This document shows positions 50,958 to 59,157 of a stretch of DNA of 64,000 nt, piece by piece (the stretch's first letter is position 1; each line of letters starts with the position of its first letter). Origin of the DNA: Fusicatenibacter saccharivorans (lineage in GTDB: Bacteria; Bacillota; Clostridia; Lachnospirales; Lachnospiraceae); NCBI RefSeq assembly GCF_015557635.1, contig NZ_JADNOP010000015.1, positions 1 through 64,000 on the forward strand, read 5' to 3'. The notes beneath the pieces are model-generated. The model saw only the letters and a list, made by a program, of their open reading frames with translations. It did no database searches and was not told the origin of the DNA. The translations under genes were made by a program, and so were the position numbers.

Positions 50958-51650
50958 CTACGCTTTTTTTCTGGCAAGAATTGCATCGTATGCCGCTGCC
51001 TGTTCTGCCGCTTTTTTCGTTCTGCCCTTTCCGGTACCGAGCGCTTTCTTTCCGACGCTGACCTGTGCCCAGAAGCTCTTGTCGTGATCCGGTCCCTCTT
51101 CTTTTAAGATGGTGTAAACAATCTCTTCATCCGTCTCACCCTGGATCAGCTCCTGCAGAATCGTTTTGCTGTCGTAGAAAAGCTGTTTGTGTTCGATATC
51201 GTTTAAGATATAGTTCAGAACGAACGTTTTTGCCGGTTCAAAGCCGCCGTCCAGGAAAATCGCACCGATCGTTGCCTCCATGGCATCCGAAACGATGGAA
51301 TCGCGGTGACGGCCGCCGGTTGCCTCCTCGCCCTTTCCAAGGAGCAGAAAGCTGCCAAGGTCAATCTCACGGGCACAGAATGCCAGTGCCGGTTCACAGA
51401 CGAGGCTGGCGCGTTTTTTCGTCATCTCGCCCTCCGGGAGACGCGGGAATGTCTTGTATAAAAATTCGCTGGATACAACTTCCAGCACGGCATCTCCTAA
51501 GAACTCCAGACGCTCGTTGCACTCCAGGCGCTCCATATGGTGCTCATTTGCGTAGGAAGAATGGCGCATCGCCATCTCCAGCAGTCCGAAATCCTGAAAT
51601 CTATACTGGATCTTCTTTTCCAAATCCACGAGTTTATCAATATTATTCAT
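50958..51650 (-). CDS. rnc: Ribonuclease III
   Basis: The enzyme cuts double-stranded RNA in rRNA precursors and structured mRNA. The signature NERLEFLGDAVLEVVSSEFLY holds the catalytic acidic residues; DAMEATIGAIFLDGG is the second acidic set. The C-terminal double-stranded-RNA-binding domain spans about 160-228 (DKSFWAQVSVGKKALGTGKGRTKKAAEQAAA). At 230 residues the length is normal. It precedes smc with seven bases between. Confidence 0.97.
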   Translation of the reverse strand: MNNIDKLVDLEKKIQYRFQDFGLLEMAMRHSSYANEHHMERLECNERLEFLGDAVLEVVSSEFLYKTFPRLPEGEMTKKRASLVCEPALAFCAREIDLGSFLLLGKGEEATGGRHRDSIVSDAMEATIGAIFLDGGFEPAKTFVLNYILNDIEHKQLFYDSKTILQELIQGETDEEIVYTILKEEGPDHDKSFWAQVSVGKKALGTGKGRTKKAAEQAAAYDAILARKKA

Positions 51651-51679
51651 AACCTGTTTTAAGCCTGTCCTTCCTCATA

Positions 51680-51712
51680 GTTACCGTTTGCAGGTGTTCT
51701 GCGGACGGTAAC
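51680..51712. repeat. 33-bp palindromic repeat, copy 2
   Basis: GTTACCGTTTGCAGG and CTGCGGACGGTAAC form a hairpin. The same 33-bp palindrome with compensated changes stands at 16214-16246. It lies between acpP and rnc. Confidence 0.7.
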
Positions 51713-51713
51713 A

Positions 51714-51743
51714 AAGGGGCTGTCCTGTAGTAAACAGCCCCTT
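51714..51743 (-). terminator. Terminator or attenuator after acpP
   Basis: AAGGGGCTGT pairs perfectly with ACAGCCCCTT around a 10-nt loop, 13 bases past the acpP stop. The T-run after it is weak (TTTGTT), so read-through into rnc is likely. Confidence 0.65.
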
Positions 51744-51755
51744 CGCCATTTTCTA

Positions 51756-51989
51756 TTATTCTGCCAGTTTCTTTTTGATCGCTTCCACCGCATCCTCAAC
51801 CGATACGATGTGCTCTGCTTCTTCTGCTTCGATCTGGATATCAAATTCTTCTTCAATTCCCATCACAATCTGAAATACATCCAGGGAATCCGCTCCCAGA
51901 TCATCTGCAAAGGTTGTCTCCATGGTTACTTCATTCGGATCTACGTTTAATACATCCGCAATGATCTCCTGTAATTTTTCAAACTCCAT
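51756..51989 (-). CDS. acpP: Acyl carrier protein
   Basis: This is a 77-residue carrier that holds growing fatty acids on phosphopantetheine attached to the serine of [14 protein letters not shown]. It is strongly acidic, as usual. Its start lies within the plsX 3' end (11-base overlap), with GGGAGG upstream. The gene order plsX-acpP-rnc-smc-ftsY is conserved in Firmicutes. Confidence 0.96.
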   Translation of the reverse strand: MEFEKLQEIIADVLNVDPNEVTMETTFADDLGADSLDVFQIVMGIEEEFDIQIEAEEAEHIVSVEDAVEAIKKKLAE

Positions 51990-53019
51990 CTTTCGCTGCC
52001 TCCCTGCTGCTCTTATAGTCCGCCAGATGCTCCTGCACTTTCTGCGGAATCTTCTCTTCGCTGAATGAAATGCACTGGAGAATGGAATTTTTAAATTCGT
52101 TGGCTTTTGAGCTTCCGTGCGTTTTTACAACGAGTCCTTTTAAGCCAAGCAGCGGTGCTCCGCCGTACTCACTGGCATCAAAAGACTTCAGTGTCTCTTT
52201 CAGCGCCGGTTTCACAAGAAGGGCTCCGATTTTACTGCGCAGAGATGTCATCATGCCCTGTTTTACCTTGGAAATCAGGGTCGCGCCGACGCCCTCATAC
52301 AGCTTTAAGATAACGTTTCCGACAAACGCCTCACAGACAACAACGTCTGCGGCTCCGTTTGGAATTTCTCTTGCTTCGATACTGCCGACAAAGTTGATAT
52401 ACGGGTTTTCTTTCAGAAGCGGATACGTCTCTTTGACGAGCGCGTTTCCTTTTTCTTCTTCCACACCGATATTCACGATTCCCACCCGCGGATTTTTAAT
52501 GCCGACAACGTGTTCCATATAGATGGAACCCATCATGGCAAACTGCACCAGATGGGACGGTCTTGCATCAACATTCGCACCGCAGTCGATCAGAAGGGAT
52601 ACACCGTCTTTCGTCGGGATCAGCGGAGCCAGCGGCGGGCGCTCTACGCCCTTGATGCGTCCTACGATCGTCTGTCCGCCGACCAGGACTGCTCCGGTGC
52701 TTCCGGATGAGACAAACGCGTCTGCCTCTCCGTAGCGCACTTTCTTCATGCCGACAACGATCGAAGAATCCTTTTTATGACGGATCGCATTGACCGGCGG
52801 TTCTCCCGTCTCAATGATTTCGGTCGCCGGGACGATCTCAACCCGCTCCTTCGGATACGTATATTTCTGCAGCTCTTTCTCGATGACATCCACCTGACCG
52901 ACCAGCTGGACTTTGACGCGTTCATCTGCGTTTACGGCCTCAACGGCGCCTTTTACCGGCTCCACAGGCGCATAATCGCCGCCCATCGCGTCCACTGCAA
53001 CTCTGACTAAGTCACTCAT
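51979..53019 (-). CDS. plsX: Phosphate acyltransferase PlsX
   Basis: The enzyme makes acyl-phosphate from acyl-ACP as the first step of phospholipid synthesis in Gram-positive bacteria. Motifs: [12 protein letters not shown] at the start, [23 protein letters not shown] and [12 protein letters not shown]. At 346 residues the length is normal. It leads the lipid-to-segregation gene group, and its leader is strongly folded. Confidence 0.96.
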   Translation of the reverse strand: MSDLVRVAVDAMGGDYAPVEPVKGAVEAVNADERVKVQLVGQVDVIEKELQKYTYPKERVEIVPATEIIETGEPPVNAIRHKKDSSIVVGMKKVRYGEADAFVSSGSTGAVLVGGQTIVGRIKGVERPPLAPLIPTKDGVSLLIDCGANVDARPSHLVQFAMMGSIYMEHVVGIKNPRVGIVNIGVEEEKGNALVKETYPLLKENPYINFVGSIEAREIPNGAADVVVCEAFVGNVILKLYEGVGATLISKVKQGMMTSLRSKIGALLVKPALKETLKSFDASEYGGAPLLGLKGLVVKTHGSSKANEFKNSILQCISFSEEKIPQKVQEHLADYKSSREAAKDGV

Positions 53020-53043
53020 GTTTTTTCCTCTTTTCTCTTTTCT

Positions 53044-53118
53044 AAAGCGCGTTTGAAAACTCTTTTTCTTTCAAAAAACCGTTTTCAACCACGCTCTAAA
53101 AGCACTTATGCAAGTGCT
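53044..53118 (-). promoter_or_regulatory. Folded leader of plsX
   Basis: Two stems lie between promoter and start codon. AGCACTT/AAGTGCT occupies 53101-53118. A larger 17-bp stem joins AGAGCGTGGTTGAAAAC (53097-53081) to GTTTTCAAACGCGCTTT (53060-53044) with a 20-nt A-rich loop. No T-run follows, so a simple terminator is unlikely. It may be a stability element or a regulator-dependent attenuator. Confidence 0.55.
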
Positions 53119-53124
53119 GTATTA

Positions 53125-53153
53125 ACTATACTAAACTCCTTTGCAAAAATCAA
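53125..53153 (-). promoter_or_regulatory. Promoter of plsX operon
   Basis: TTGATT (53153-53148), a 17-base spacer and TATAGT (53130-53125) on the minus strand. No obvious FapR-type palindrome is seen over it. Confidence 0.65.
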
Positions 53154-53193
53154 GCACAAATGCCCATCCGCGCTTTCTCCTGTATTCCAAAAA

Positions 53194-53228
53194 AGCGGGT
53201 GGATTTATCTTTCCAAAATCCACCCGCT
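53194..53228 (-). terminator. Terminator after the cell-wall-binding lipoprotein gene
   Basis: AGCGGGTGGATTT pairs with AAATCCACCCGCT (53194-53206 and 53216-53228) and is followed on the minus strand by T6. Confidence 0.9.
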
Positions 53229-53247
53229 CTGTTTTGTCTTATTTTTC

Positions 53248-54033
53248 TTAAGAAACCTTGACTCCGCTCGAATTCATCTCATGACCGTCTATGGTTGTAT
53301 TCCGTGCCATGACACCGGTATCCGGATCCAGATAATATTCCTCACCATCCTGCGTGAACCAGCCGGTCTGCATCTGACCGTTGTCCGCCAGATAATACCA
53401 TTCTTCTCCGCTCCAGTACCATCCTGTCACCATGTATGAATTTTCATCAAACACGTACCAGTAGCCGTCGATATTCTGCCAGGTATTGGTTGCATAGCTT
53501 CCATCATTATTCTGATACTGCCATCCGTTTTCATTCTGAACCCATTTCCCGGCCGGAATTACCGTAACTTCTGTTACTGTACTCGTCGCCATGGAAACGG
53601 TATTTCCAACCGTGTTTGTTGCCACAACGTAATAGTAATCTTTTCCCTCCGCCGAAGTATCGACCTGGTATGTCACTTCTGTTGCGCCTTCAATCGGCGT
53701 TCCTCCGCCGTTGGAATTTACGTTGTTCTTATACCACTGATATGTTACTGTGCCTTCTCCCGTTATTCCTGCCTCACAAGTCAGCTTTCCAGATGTATTT
53801 CCAACGGGAATCTGCAGGCTCTCCACCGGATTTACCGAAAAAACCGGCTTTTCCAGATTGGCATCTACATGAACAGCATCGCTGTCCTCTTTTGAAATAT
53901 CTACACTGGCCGAAGACGAAACCGTCGTCTCAGTTCCCATCATTTTATCCATCAGACTGTCTGTGGAACATCCTGAGAGGAATACTACACTGCACATGCA
54001 TGCTGCCAGAAATATGATTCGTCTATTCTTCAT
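53248..54033 (-). CDS. Lipoprotein with Ig-like domain and cell-wall (choline-binding type) repeats
   Basis: This is a 261-residue surface protein. The signal peptide ends at LSGC with lipid-modified Cys 22. Residues about 60-155 resemble a bacterial Ig-like fold (VTYQWYKNN, TEVTYQVDTSAEGKDYYYVVATNTVG). From residue 163 come repeats rich in W, G and Y (GKWVQNENGWQYQNNDGSY, TGWYWSGEEWYYLADNGQM, QTGWFTQDGEEYYLDPDTG), the choline-binding or cell-wall-binding repeat type. It has its own promoter and terminator and interrupts the usual yceD-rpmF-plsX order. A lipid anchor together with wall-binding repeats is uncommon. Confidence 0.85.
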   Translation of the reverse strand: MKNRRIIFLAACMCSVVFLSGCSTDSLMDKMMGTETTVSSSASVDISKEDSDAVHVDANLEKPVFSVNPVESLQIPVGNTSGKLTCEAGITGEGTVTYQWYKNNVNSNGGGTPIEGATEVTYQVDTSAEGKDYYYVVATNTVGNTVSMATSTVTEVTVIPAGKWVQNENGWQYQNNDGSYATNTWQNIDGYWYVFDENSYMVTGWYWSGEEWYYLADNGQMQTGWFTQDGEEYYLDPDTGVMARNTTIDGHEMNSSGVKVS

Positions 54034-54102
54034 ATGCTTTGCACTCCTTTTTTATAATTGTTACGAAAATGTTGCAATATTGTTTCAATTCTCACCGAGA
54101 CC

Positions 54103-54132
54103 ATTATAGCACATCACGACACACCACGTCAA
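54103..54132 (-). promoter_or_regulatory. Promoter of the lipoprotein gene
   Basis: TTGACG (54132-54127), an 18-base spacer and TATAAT (54108-54103) on the minus strand, about 70 bases before the start. Confidence 0.75.
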
Positions 54133-54172
54133 ATCTTTTATATGACGCTTCCAGACAACCCGCAGAGACAAC

Positions 54173-54200
54173 AAAAAAGCCCCCGGTGACGGGAGCCTTT
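54173..54200 (-). terminator. Terminator after rpmF
   Basis: GGCTCCCG pairs with CGGGGGCT around TCAC, followed by T6 on the minus strand. Confidence 0.83.
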
Positions 54201-54240
54201 TGCTGCATTGCACATCGGAACTGATTCCGATTTATGAATA

Positions 54241-54420
54241 TTAGTCCATTGCAACGACTTCTTTTTTGTTGTAAGAACCACAAGCTTTGCAAACTCTGTG
54301 CGGCATCATAAGAGCACCACATTTGCTGCATTTTACAAGGTTCGGAGCAGACATTTTCCAGTTTGCTCTTCTCTTATCGCGTCTTGCTTTGGAAGATTTA
54401 TTCTTAGGACAAATGGACAT
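54241..54420 (-). CDS. rpmF: 50S ribosomal protein L32
   Basis: This is a 59-residue basic ribosomal protein: MSICPKNKSSKARRDKRRAN, then a zinc ribbon with CSKCG and CKACGSY. The four cysteines mark the zinc-binding (C+) form. An AGGAGG-type site precedes the ATG. It lies two bases after yceD, a pair conserved across bacteria. Confidence 0.96.
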   Translation of the reverse strand: MSICPKNKSSKARRDKRRANWKMSAPNLVKCSKCGALMMPHRVCKACGSYNKKEVVAMD

Positions 54421-54422
54421 AG

Positions 54423-54950
54423 TTACACCTCCTTAAATTTGCTGAATATATCTTTGATTGCAGCCATTCGGGGGTCTAGCCCTGTGGTATCACAATCACA
54501 GGTCTGAATATTCAGATTCGCACCACAACGGCTGCAGATTCCTTTACAGTCATCTTTACACAGCACTCGAATCGGCCATTGGACTATGAGTTCATTACGA
54601 ACCAGTTCTTCCACATCGAGCTCGTCTCCCTCCACAAACGAAGAGTCCTCTTCTTTTTCCTCGCGTTCTTCCTCTGACAGATTCAGATCAATCTGCAGAT
54701 CGAACTCGAGCTGGAATGGAGTCGCTACCGGTGTCAGGCATCTTGCACATGGAATCTCCATTGTAAGGTCTGCGCTGCCGGTGATCGTGATCACACGATT
54801 GCCTTCATGCGTAAGGCCAAGGATAACAGGATGTTTTTCGATTACCCGATAGTCCTGCCCGCCGATCGAAAAAGTTTCGGATGTAAGCGGAATTTCATAC
54901 TTTTCGGACTTTCCGTCCTGCGCAAATAACTTGGTCAGACTGATTTTCAT
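54423..54950 (-). CDS. yceD: YceD family protein (DUF177), 23S rRNA-linked
   Basis: This is a 175-residue protein of the YceD/DUF177 family, which affects 23S rRNA accumulation in E. coli and plants and is nearly always next to rpmF. The C-terminus has the family cysteine pattern CKDDCKGICSRCGANLN with TCDC, and the middle has the CARCL motif. An acidic stretch (SEEEREEKEEDSSFVEGDELDVEELV) lies between the two. It is co-transcribed with rpmF. Confidence 0.92.
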   Translation of the reverse strand: MKISLTKLFAQDGKSEKYEIPLTSETFSIGGQDYRVIEKHPVILGLTHEGNRVITITGSADLTMEIPCARCLTPVATPFQLEFDLQIDLNLSEEEREEKEEDSSFVEGDELDVEELVRNELIVQWPIRVLCKDDCKGICSRCGANLNIQTCDCDTTGLDPRMAAIKDIFSKFKEV

Positions 54951-55024
54951 ATTGTTCTCCTAATCACACTTTACCAATTATACCCGGGAAGGTAAGAATT
55001 GTCAACTGCTTTTTGAATTATTTT

Positions 55025-56221
55025 TTATTTTCCTTTTACTAACTCTACGGTCTCCTCGCAGATTGCGATTTCCTCGTTGGTCGGGATCACGCATGCTGTA
55101 ATCTTGGAGCCTTCTTTGGTGATGATCTTCTCAACGCCACGGCAGTTATTTGCCTCAGAATCGAATTCCAGACCCATGAACTCAAATGCTTTGCAGATGG
55201 TCTCACGAAGCGGAATAGCGTTCTCTCCAAGGCCTGCGGTGAAGGTGATCACATCTACGCCGCCCATAGCTGCGATGTAGGAACCGATGTATTTGATAAT
55301 ACGGTAAGCGTATGCTTCCAGACAGTTGATGGCATCCTGATTGCCTGCCTCTGCTGCTGCAGATACATCACGGTAATCGCTGGAGATGCCGGTCATGCCG
55401 AGCATACCGGATTTCTTGTTCAGAATGTTCAGAACCTCGGATACGGTCAGGTTCTCTTTGTTGCACAGATACTCAACAAAAGCTGGATCGATATCTCCGG
55501 AACGGGTTCCCATGATCACACCTTCAAGCGGGGTAAGGCCCATGGAGGTATCTACACATTTGCCGTTCTTTACAGCGGAAAGGGAAGCACCATTTCCCAT
55601 ATGGCATACGATGATCTTCAGATCGTTGTAGTCTTTGCCAAGGAACTCTGCGGTTCTCTTGGATACGAATTTATGAGAAGTTCCGTGGAAGCCGTATTTA
55701 CGGATTGCGTATTTCTCATAGTACTCTTTCGGAATACCGTACATATATGCTTTCGGAGGCATGGTCTGATGGAATGCGGTATCAAATACTGCTACGTTCG
55801 GAACGCCCGGCATCAGTTTCATGCAGGCATTGATTCCCATCAGGTTTGCCGGATTGTGCAGAGGACCAAGGTCAGCGCACTCCTCGATAACTTTGATTAC
55901 TTCGTCATCGATGATAACAGAGTTTGTGATCTTCATTCCGCCGTGCAGAACGCGGTGTCCGATGGCATCTACTTCTTCCAGGCTCTTGATGACGCCGCTC
56001 TTCTCGTTTACCAGAGCGTCCAGAACCATCTGGATTGCCTCTACGTGTGTCGGCATTGCTGCTTCTGTTACCTCTTTTTCGCCGTTCTTTGGCTCATAAA
56101 CGAGGCGTCCGTCGATACCGATTCTCTCACAGAGTCCTTTTGCCAGGACGTCACGGTTATCGTAATTGATCAGCTGGAATTTCAGAGAGGAACTTCCGCA
56201 GTTTACTACTAATACGTTCAT
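55025..56221 (-). CDS. ackA: Acetate kinase
   Basis: The enzyme makes ATP and acetate from acetyl phosphate. Features: VLVVNCGSSSLKFQL at the N-terminus, HRVLHGG, FDTAFHQTMP, KYGFHGTSHK, and HMGNGASL / GLTPLEGVIMGTRSGDIDP in the middle. At 398 residues the length is normal. It forms a pair with pta, 100 bases upstream, for acetate fermentation. No clear terminator separates it from yceD 75 bases downstream, so read-through is likely. Confidence 0.97.
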   Translation of the reverse strand: MNVLVVNCGSSSLKFQLINYDNRDVLAKGLCERIGIDGRLVYEPKNGEKEVTEAAMPTHVEAIQMVLDALVNEKSGVIKSLEEVDAIGHRVLHGGMKITNSVIIDDEVIKVIEECADLGPLHNPANLMGINACMKLMPGVPNVAVFDTAFHQTMPPKAYMYGIPKEYYEKYAIRKYGFHGTSHKFVSKRTAEFLGKDYNDLKIIVCHMGNGASLSAVKNGKCVDTSMGLTPLEGVIMGTRSGDIDPAFVEYLCNKENLTVSEVLNILNKKSGMLGMTGISSDYRDVSAAAEAGNQDAINCLEAYAYRIIKYIGSYIAAMGGVDVITFTAGLGENAIPLRETICKAFEFMGLEFDSEANNCRGVEKIITKEGSKITACVIPTNEEIAICEETVELVKGK

Positions 56222-56320
56222 TTCTAAATTCTCCTATTTTAAAAGTCTTATTAAAACTTCTGGCCGGCCTGTTCTCCGCAGCCGGCCAGAAAACCGCTTG
56301 TAATTGGTTTTATTTCGTGC

Positions 56321-57316
56321 TTACTGTGCCTGGCACTGTACAGCAGTGATTGCTACAACACCAACGATATCCTCTGCGGAGCATCCACGGGACAGATCGT
56401 TGACTGGAGCTGCGATACCCTGCGTCATTGGGCCGTATGCTTCTGCTTTTGCCAGTCTCTGTACCAGTTTGTATCCGATGTTTCCGGCATCCAGATCCGG
56501 GAAGATCAGAACGTTTGCTTTTCCTGCTACTTTGCTGTCCGGAGCTTTGGATGCACCTACGCTCGGAACGATTGCTGCATCAAGCTGCAGCTCGCCGTCG
56601 AGAGCGAGATCCGGGTTTGCTTCTTTTGCAATTCTGGTAGCCTCAACAACTTTGTCTACATCAGCATGTTTTGCACTTCCTTTGGAGGAGTGGGAAAGCA
56701 TAGCAACTCTTGGCTCGTTTCCGGTCAGCATGCGGTAGGACTCTGCGGAAGACTCTGCGATTGCAGCCAGCTCTTCCGGATTCGGGTTCTGGTTCAGACC
56801 ACAGTCACCGAATACGAATACACCGTCATCGCCGTACTCGCAGTCCGGAACTACCATCAGGAAGAATGCGGATACGAGTTTTGTGCCTGGTTTGGTCTTT
56901 AAGATCTGCAGGCATGGACGTAAGGTGTTTGCGGTAGAATGGCAGGCACCGGAAACAAGTCCGTCTGCATCTCCCATTTTAACCATCATAACGCCATAAT
57001 ATGTATAGTCATTCAGGATGGTCTCTCTTGCTTTCTCCGGAGTCATGCCTTTCTTTGCACGAAGCTCTACCAGCTTATCTACATAAGCCTGTGTTTTCTC
57101 GTTTTTCTCTGGATCTACAATAGTAGCTTTGGAGACATCCAGTCCCTCGCTGCCTTTCTTTACTGCCTCTTCGCTTCCGATGATGATCAGATTTGCAAGG
57201 TCCTCTTTCAGGATCTGTGCAGCAGCCTCATATGTTCTTCTGTCTTCTGACTCTGGCAGTACAATTGTTTTTTTGTCTGCTTTTGCTCTTGCTTTAATTG
57301 TGTCAATAAATCCCAT
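56321..57316 (-). CDS. pta: Phosphate acetyltransferase
   Basis: The enzyme converts acetyl-CoA and phosphate to acetyl phosphate. Features: MGFIDTIKARAKADKKTIVLPE at the start, LVSGACHSTANTLRPCLQILKTKPG, and a C-terminal FPDLDAGNIGYKLVQRLAKAEAYGPMTQG. At 331 residues it is the short form without the N-terminal DRTGG domain. I chose the ATG at 57316, with AAGGAG upstream. It lies first in the pta-ackA unit. Confidence 0.97.
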   Translation of the reverse strand: MGFIDTIKARAKADKKTIVLPESEDRRTYEAAAQILKEDLANLIIIGSEEAVKKGSEGLDVSKATIVDPEKNEKTQAYVDKLVELRAKKGMTPEKARETILNDYTYYGVMMVKMGDADGLVSGACHSTANTLRPCLQILKTKPGTKLVSAFFLMVVPDCEYGDDGVFVFGDCGLNQNPNPEELAAIAESSAESYRMLTGNEPRVAMLSHSSKGSAKHADVDKVVEATRIAKEANPDLALDGELQLDAAIVPSVGASKAPDSKVAGKANVLIFPDLDAGNIGYKLVQRLAKAEAYGPMTQGIAAPVNDLSRGCSAEDIVGVVAITAVQCQAQ

Positions 57317-57356
57317 GATCTTTTGACTCCTTTCGATAAATTTACTCGATATTCTC

Positions 57357-57385
57357 ATTGTAGTACGCTTTTTGCCCTTTCGCAA
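57357..57385 (-). promoter_or_regulatory. Promoter of pta-ackA
   Basis: TTGCGA (57385-57380), a 17-base spacer and TACAAT (57362-57357) on the minus strand. It is about 70 bases from the divergent tmcAL promoter. Confidence 0.75.
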
Positions 57386-57433
57386 GTATAAAATTCAAAA
57401 CAACTGGACAAAAAATCCAAAACGGAGGAATTC

Positions 57434-57462
57434 TTGCATTCCTTTTCTGTTTTTGTTACGAT
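57434..57462 (+). promoter_or_regulatory. Promoter of tmcAL
   Basis: TTGCAT (57434-57439), a 17-base spacer and TACGAT (57457-57462), with the gene's ATG 70 bases after. Confidence 0.7.
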
Positions 57463-57531
57463 AGGGCTATGTGATCCGCGGTTCCTCTCTGTTTGGAATC
57501 GTGCTATTTTTTTCGAAAGAAGGTACGTTTT

Positions 57532-58782
57532 ATGACCATTACCGCAGTCATTGCAGAATATAATCCTTTTCATAACGGCCATGCTTATCAGCTGGCAAAA
57601 GCCAGGGAACTGACCGGGGCGGACTATCTTGTCGTGATTATGAGCGGCGATTTCGTCCAGCGCGGCGCACCTGCGATTCTTGACCAACATGACCGTGCGG
57701 AGCTGGCGCTTCTTGGCGGCGCGGACCTTATCTTACAGCTTCCGTGTCACTTTGCGCTCGGCAGTGCACAGCATTTCGCACGCGGGGCGGTATCGCTCCT
57801 TACTGCGCTTGGCTGTGTCGATTTTCTCTGCTTTGGCAGTGAATATGGAGACACGGCGCCGTTTCTGGAACTCGCTGATATTCTGCTCCACGAGCCGGAG
57901 GAATACCGTGAGCTGCTCTCCGGTCTGCTTCGGAACGGACTTTCCTTCCCGACGGCGCGCGCACAGGCACTTTCCGCTTATTTTTCTGACAGCGCTTCCT
58001 TCTCTTCGCTTTCAAAAGAAGAACTTGATACCTTTTTAAAAGAACCAAACAATATTTTAGGCATTGAATATGTCCAGGCACTTCTGCTGTCACAAAGCCG
58101 CATTCGGCCGGTAACGATCCGCCGGGAGGGCAGCGGCTACCACGAAGGAGCGCTTTTCACACATGCACTCCCTTCTGCTACAGCAATGCGGAATCTTCTT
58201 TTTTCCAATCCGCATAAGGATCTGGAACTGTCCGCGCTCGCCTCCTGCATGCCAGAAGCGGTCTTTCACGCTTTTCAGAATGCCGTCGCATCTCATGGAC
58301 TGTTGACCGCCGATGATTTCAGCCTGCTCCTCGCCGCACGGCTCCTCACGGAGACGAAGGGATCTCTCTCCTCCTGTCTCGACCTCTCGCCGGATCTTGC
58401 CAACCGCATCCTCCGCCAGCGCCACGCATGCTCCTCATTTTCAGAATTCGCCATGCAGCTTAAAACAAAGGAAATGACGTATACCCGCATCAGCCGCGCC
58501 CTGATGCATCTGCTTCTGAACCAGAAAACATTGTACCCGGCCGGCTATAACCGTGTTCTCGGTTTCCGAAAAAGTGCCGGTGCATTGTTAAAAGAGATTA
58601 GAAGACGTTCTTCTCTGCCGCTCATTGCCAAGGCAGCCGACGCCCCGCGGCTTCTTACCGGCGATGCACTTGCCGCCTTTGAGAGCGATATACAGGCCTC
58701 TCTTTTTTACGAGACTGTCCGTTCTCACAAAACAGGGACACCGTTCGTCCATGAATACACAAAAAAGCTGGTTCTGTTATAG
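57532..58782 (+). CDS. tmcAL: tRNA(Met) cytidine acetate ligase
   Basis: The enzyme (YlbM, formerly DUF795) activates acetate with ATP and forms N4-acetylcytidine at the wobble base of elongator tRNA-Met. The nucleotidyltransferase signature is AEYNPFHNGH at the N-terminus, with VVIMSGDFVQRG, LGGADLILQLPCHFALGSA, and FGSEYGD downstream. I chose the ATG at 57532 with AGAAGG upstream, giving 416 residues. It is divergent from pta-ackA, whose product acetate is its substrate; the link is suggestive only. The stop codon lies inside the terminator loop. Confidence 0.92.
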   Translation: MTITAVIAEYNPFHNGHAYQLAKARELTGADYLVVIMSGDFVQRGAPAILDQHDRAELALLGGADLILQLPCHFALGSAQHFARGAVSLLTALGCVDFLCFGSEYGDTAPFLELADILLHEPEEYRELLSGLLRNGLSFPTARAQALSAYFSDSASFSSLSKEELDTFLKEPNNILGIEYVQALLLSQSRIRPVTIRREGSGYHEGALFTHALPSATAMRNLLFSNPHKDLELSALASCMPEAVFHAFQNAVASHGLLTADDFSLLLAARLLTETKGSLSSCLDLSPDLANRILRQRHACSSFSEFAMQLKTKEMTYTRISRALMHLLLNQKTLYPAGYNRVLGFRKSAGALLKEIRRRSSLPLIAKAADAPRLLTGDALAAFESDIQASLFYETVRSHKTGTPFVHEYTKKLVLL

Positions 58783-58795
58783 AACCAGCTTTTTT
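58761..58795 (+). terminator. Terminator overlapping the tmcAL stop codon
   Basis: AAAAAAGCTGGTTCT (58761-58775) pairs with AGAACCAGCTTTTTT (58781-58795), 5-nt loop. The first arm is coding and the stop codon TAG (58780-58782) lies at the loop. Confidence 0.92.
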
Positions 58796-58811
58796 CCAGC
58801 AGCATCATCAT

Positions 58812-59130
58812 CTACTGCTGTGGAACTGTATAGTCCTCCACAAACAGGAAAACATTTTTTGTATCTGCACTTTCTCTTGTAAAGTCAAACTGCATGAAAC
58901 GCATCTCACCATTCAGTATAAAATTGATCATAACATGATGCATGATGTGTTCTGCTGTTCCCTGTGTGATTGCTTCCATCGTCATCTGCTGTTTTATCCG
59001 ATTAAGATCATCTATATTGCCAGATGCATAACGCATGAGTATCTTCAAAATCAATGTACAGGATTTCTATATAATGATTTTTAAGAGCTTTTTCATATAT
59101 TGCAGCCTGAACCGCTTTCTCCAACAACTG
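58812..59130 (-). pseudogene. Remnant of a sensory-domain protein
   Basis: A possible start (TTG after AGGAGG, about 59121) gives LEKAVQAAIYEKALKNHYIEILYIDFED and then leaves frame. A second frame carries a PAS-like end, FILNGEMRFMQFDFTRESADTKNVFLFVEDYTV, to the stop at 58812. Such N-terminal and C-terminal pieces are seen in PAS/GGDEF signalling proteins of Lachnospiraceae. The middle is missing and a frameshift lies near 59050. It is probably dead. Confidence 0.55.
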
Positions 59131-59157
59131 AATTCCTCCTTGTTTTCTCATGTACTA

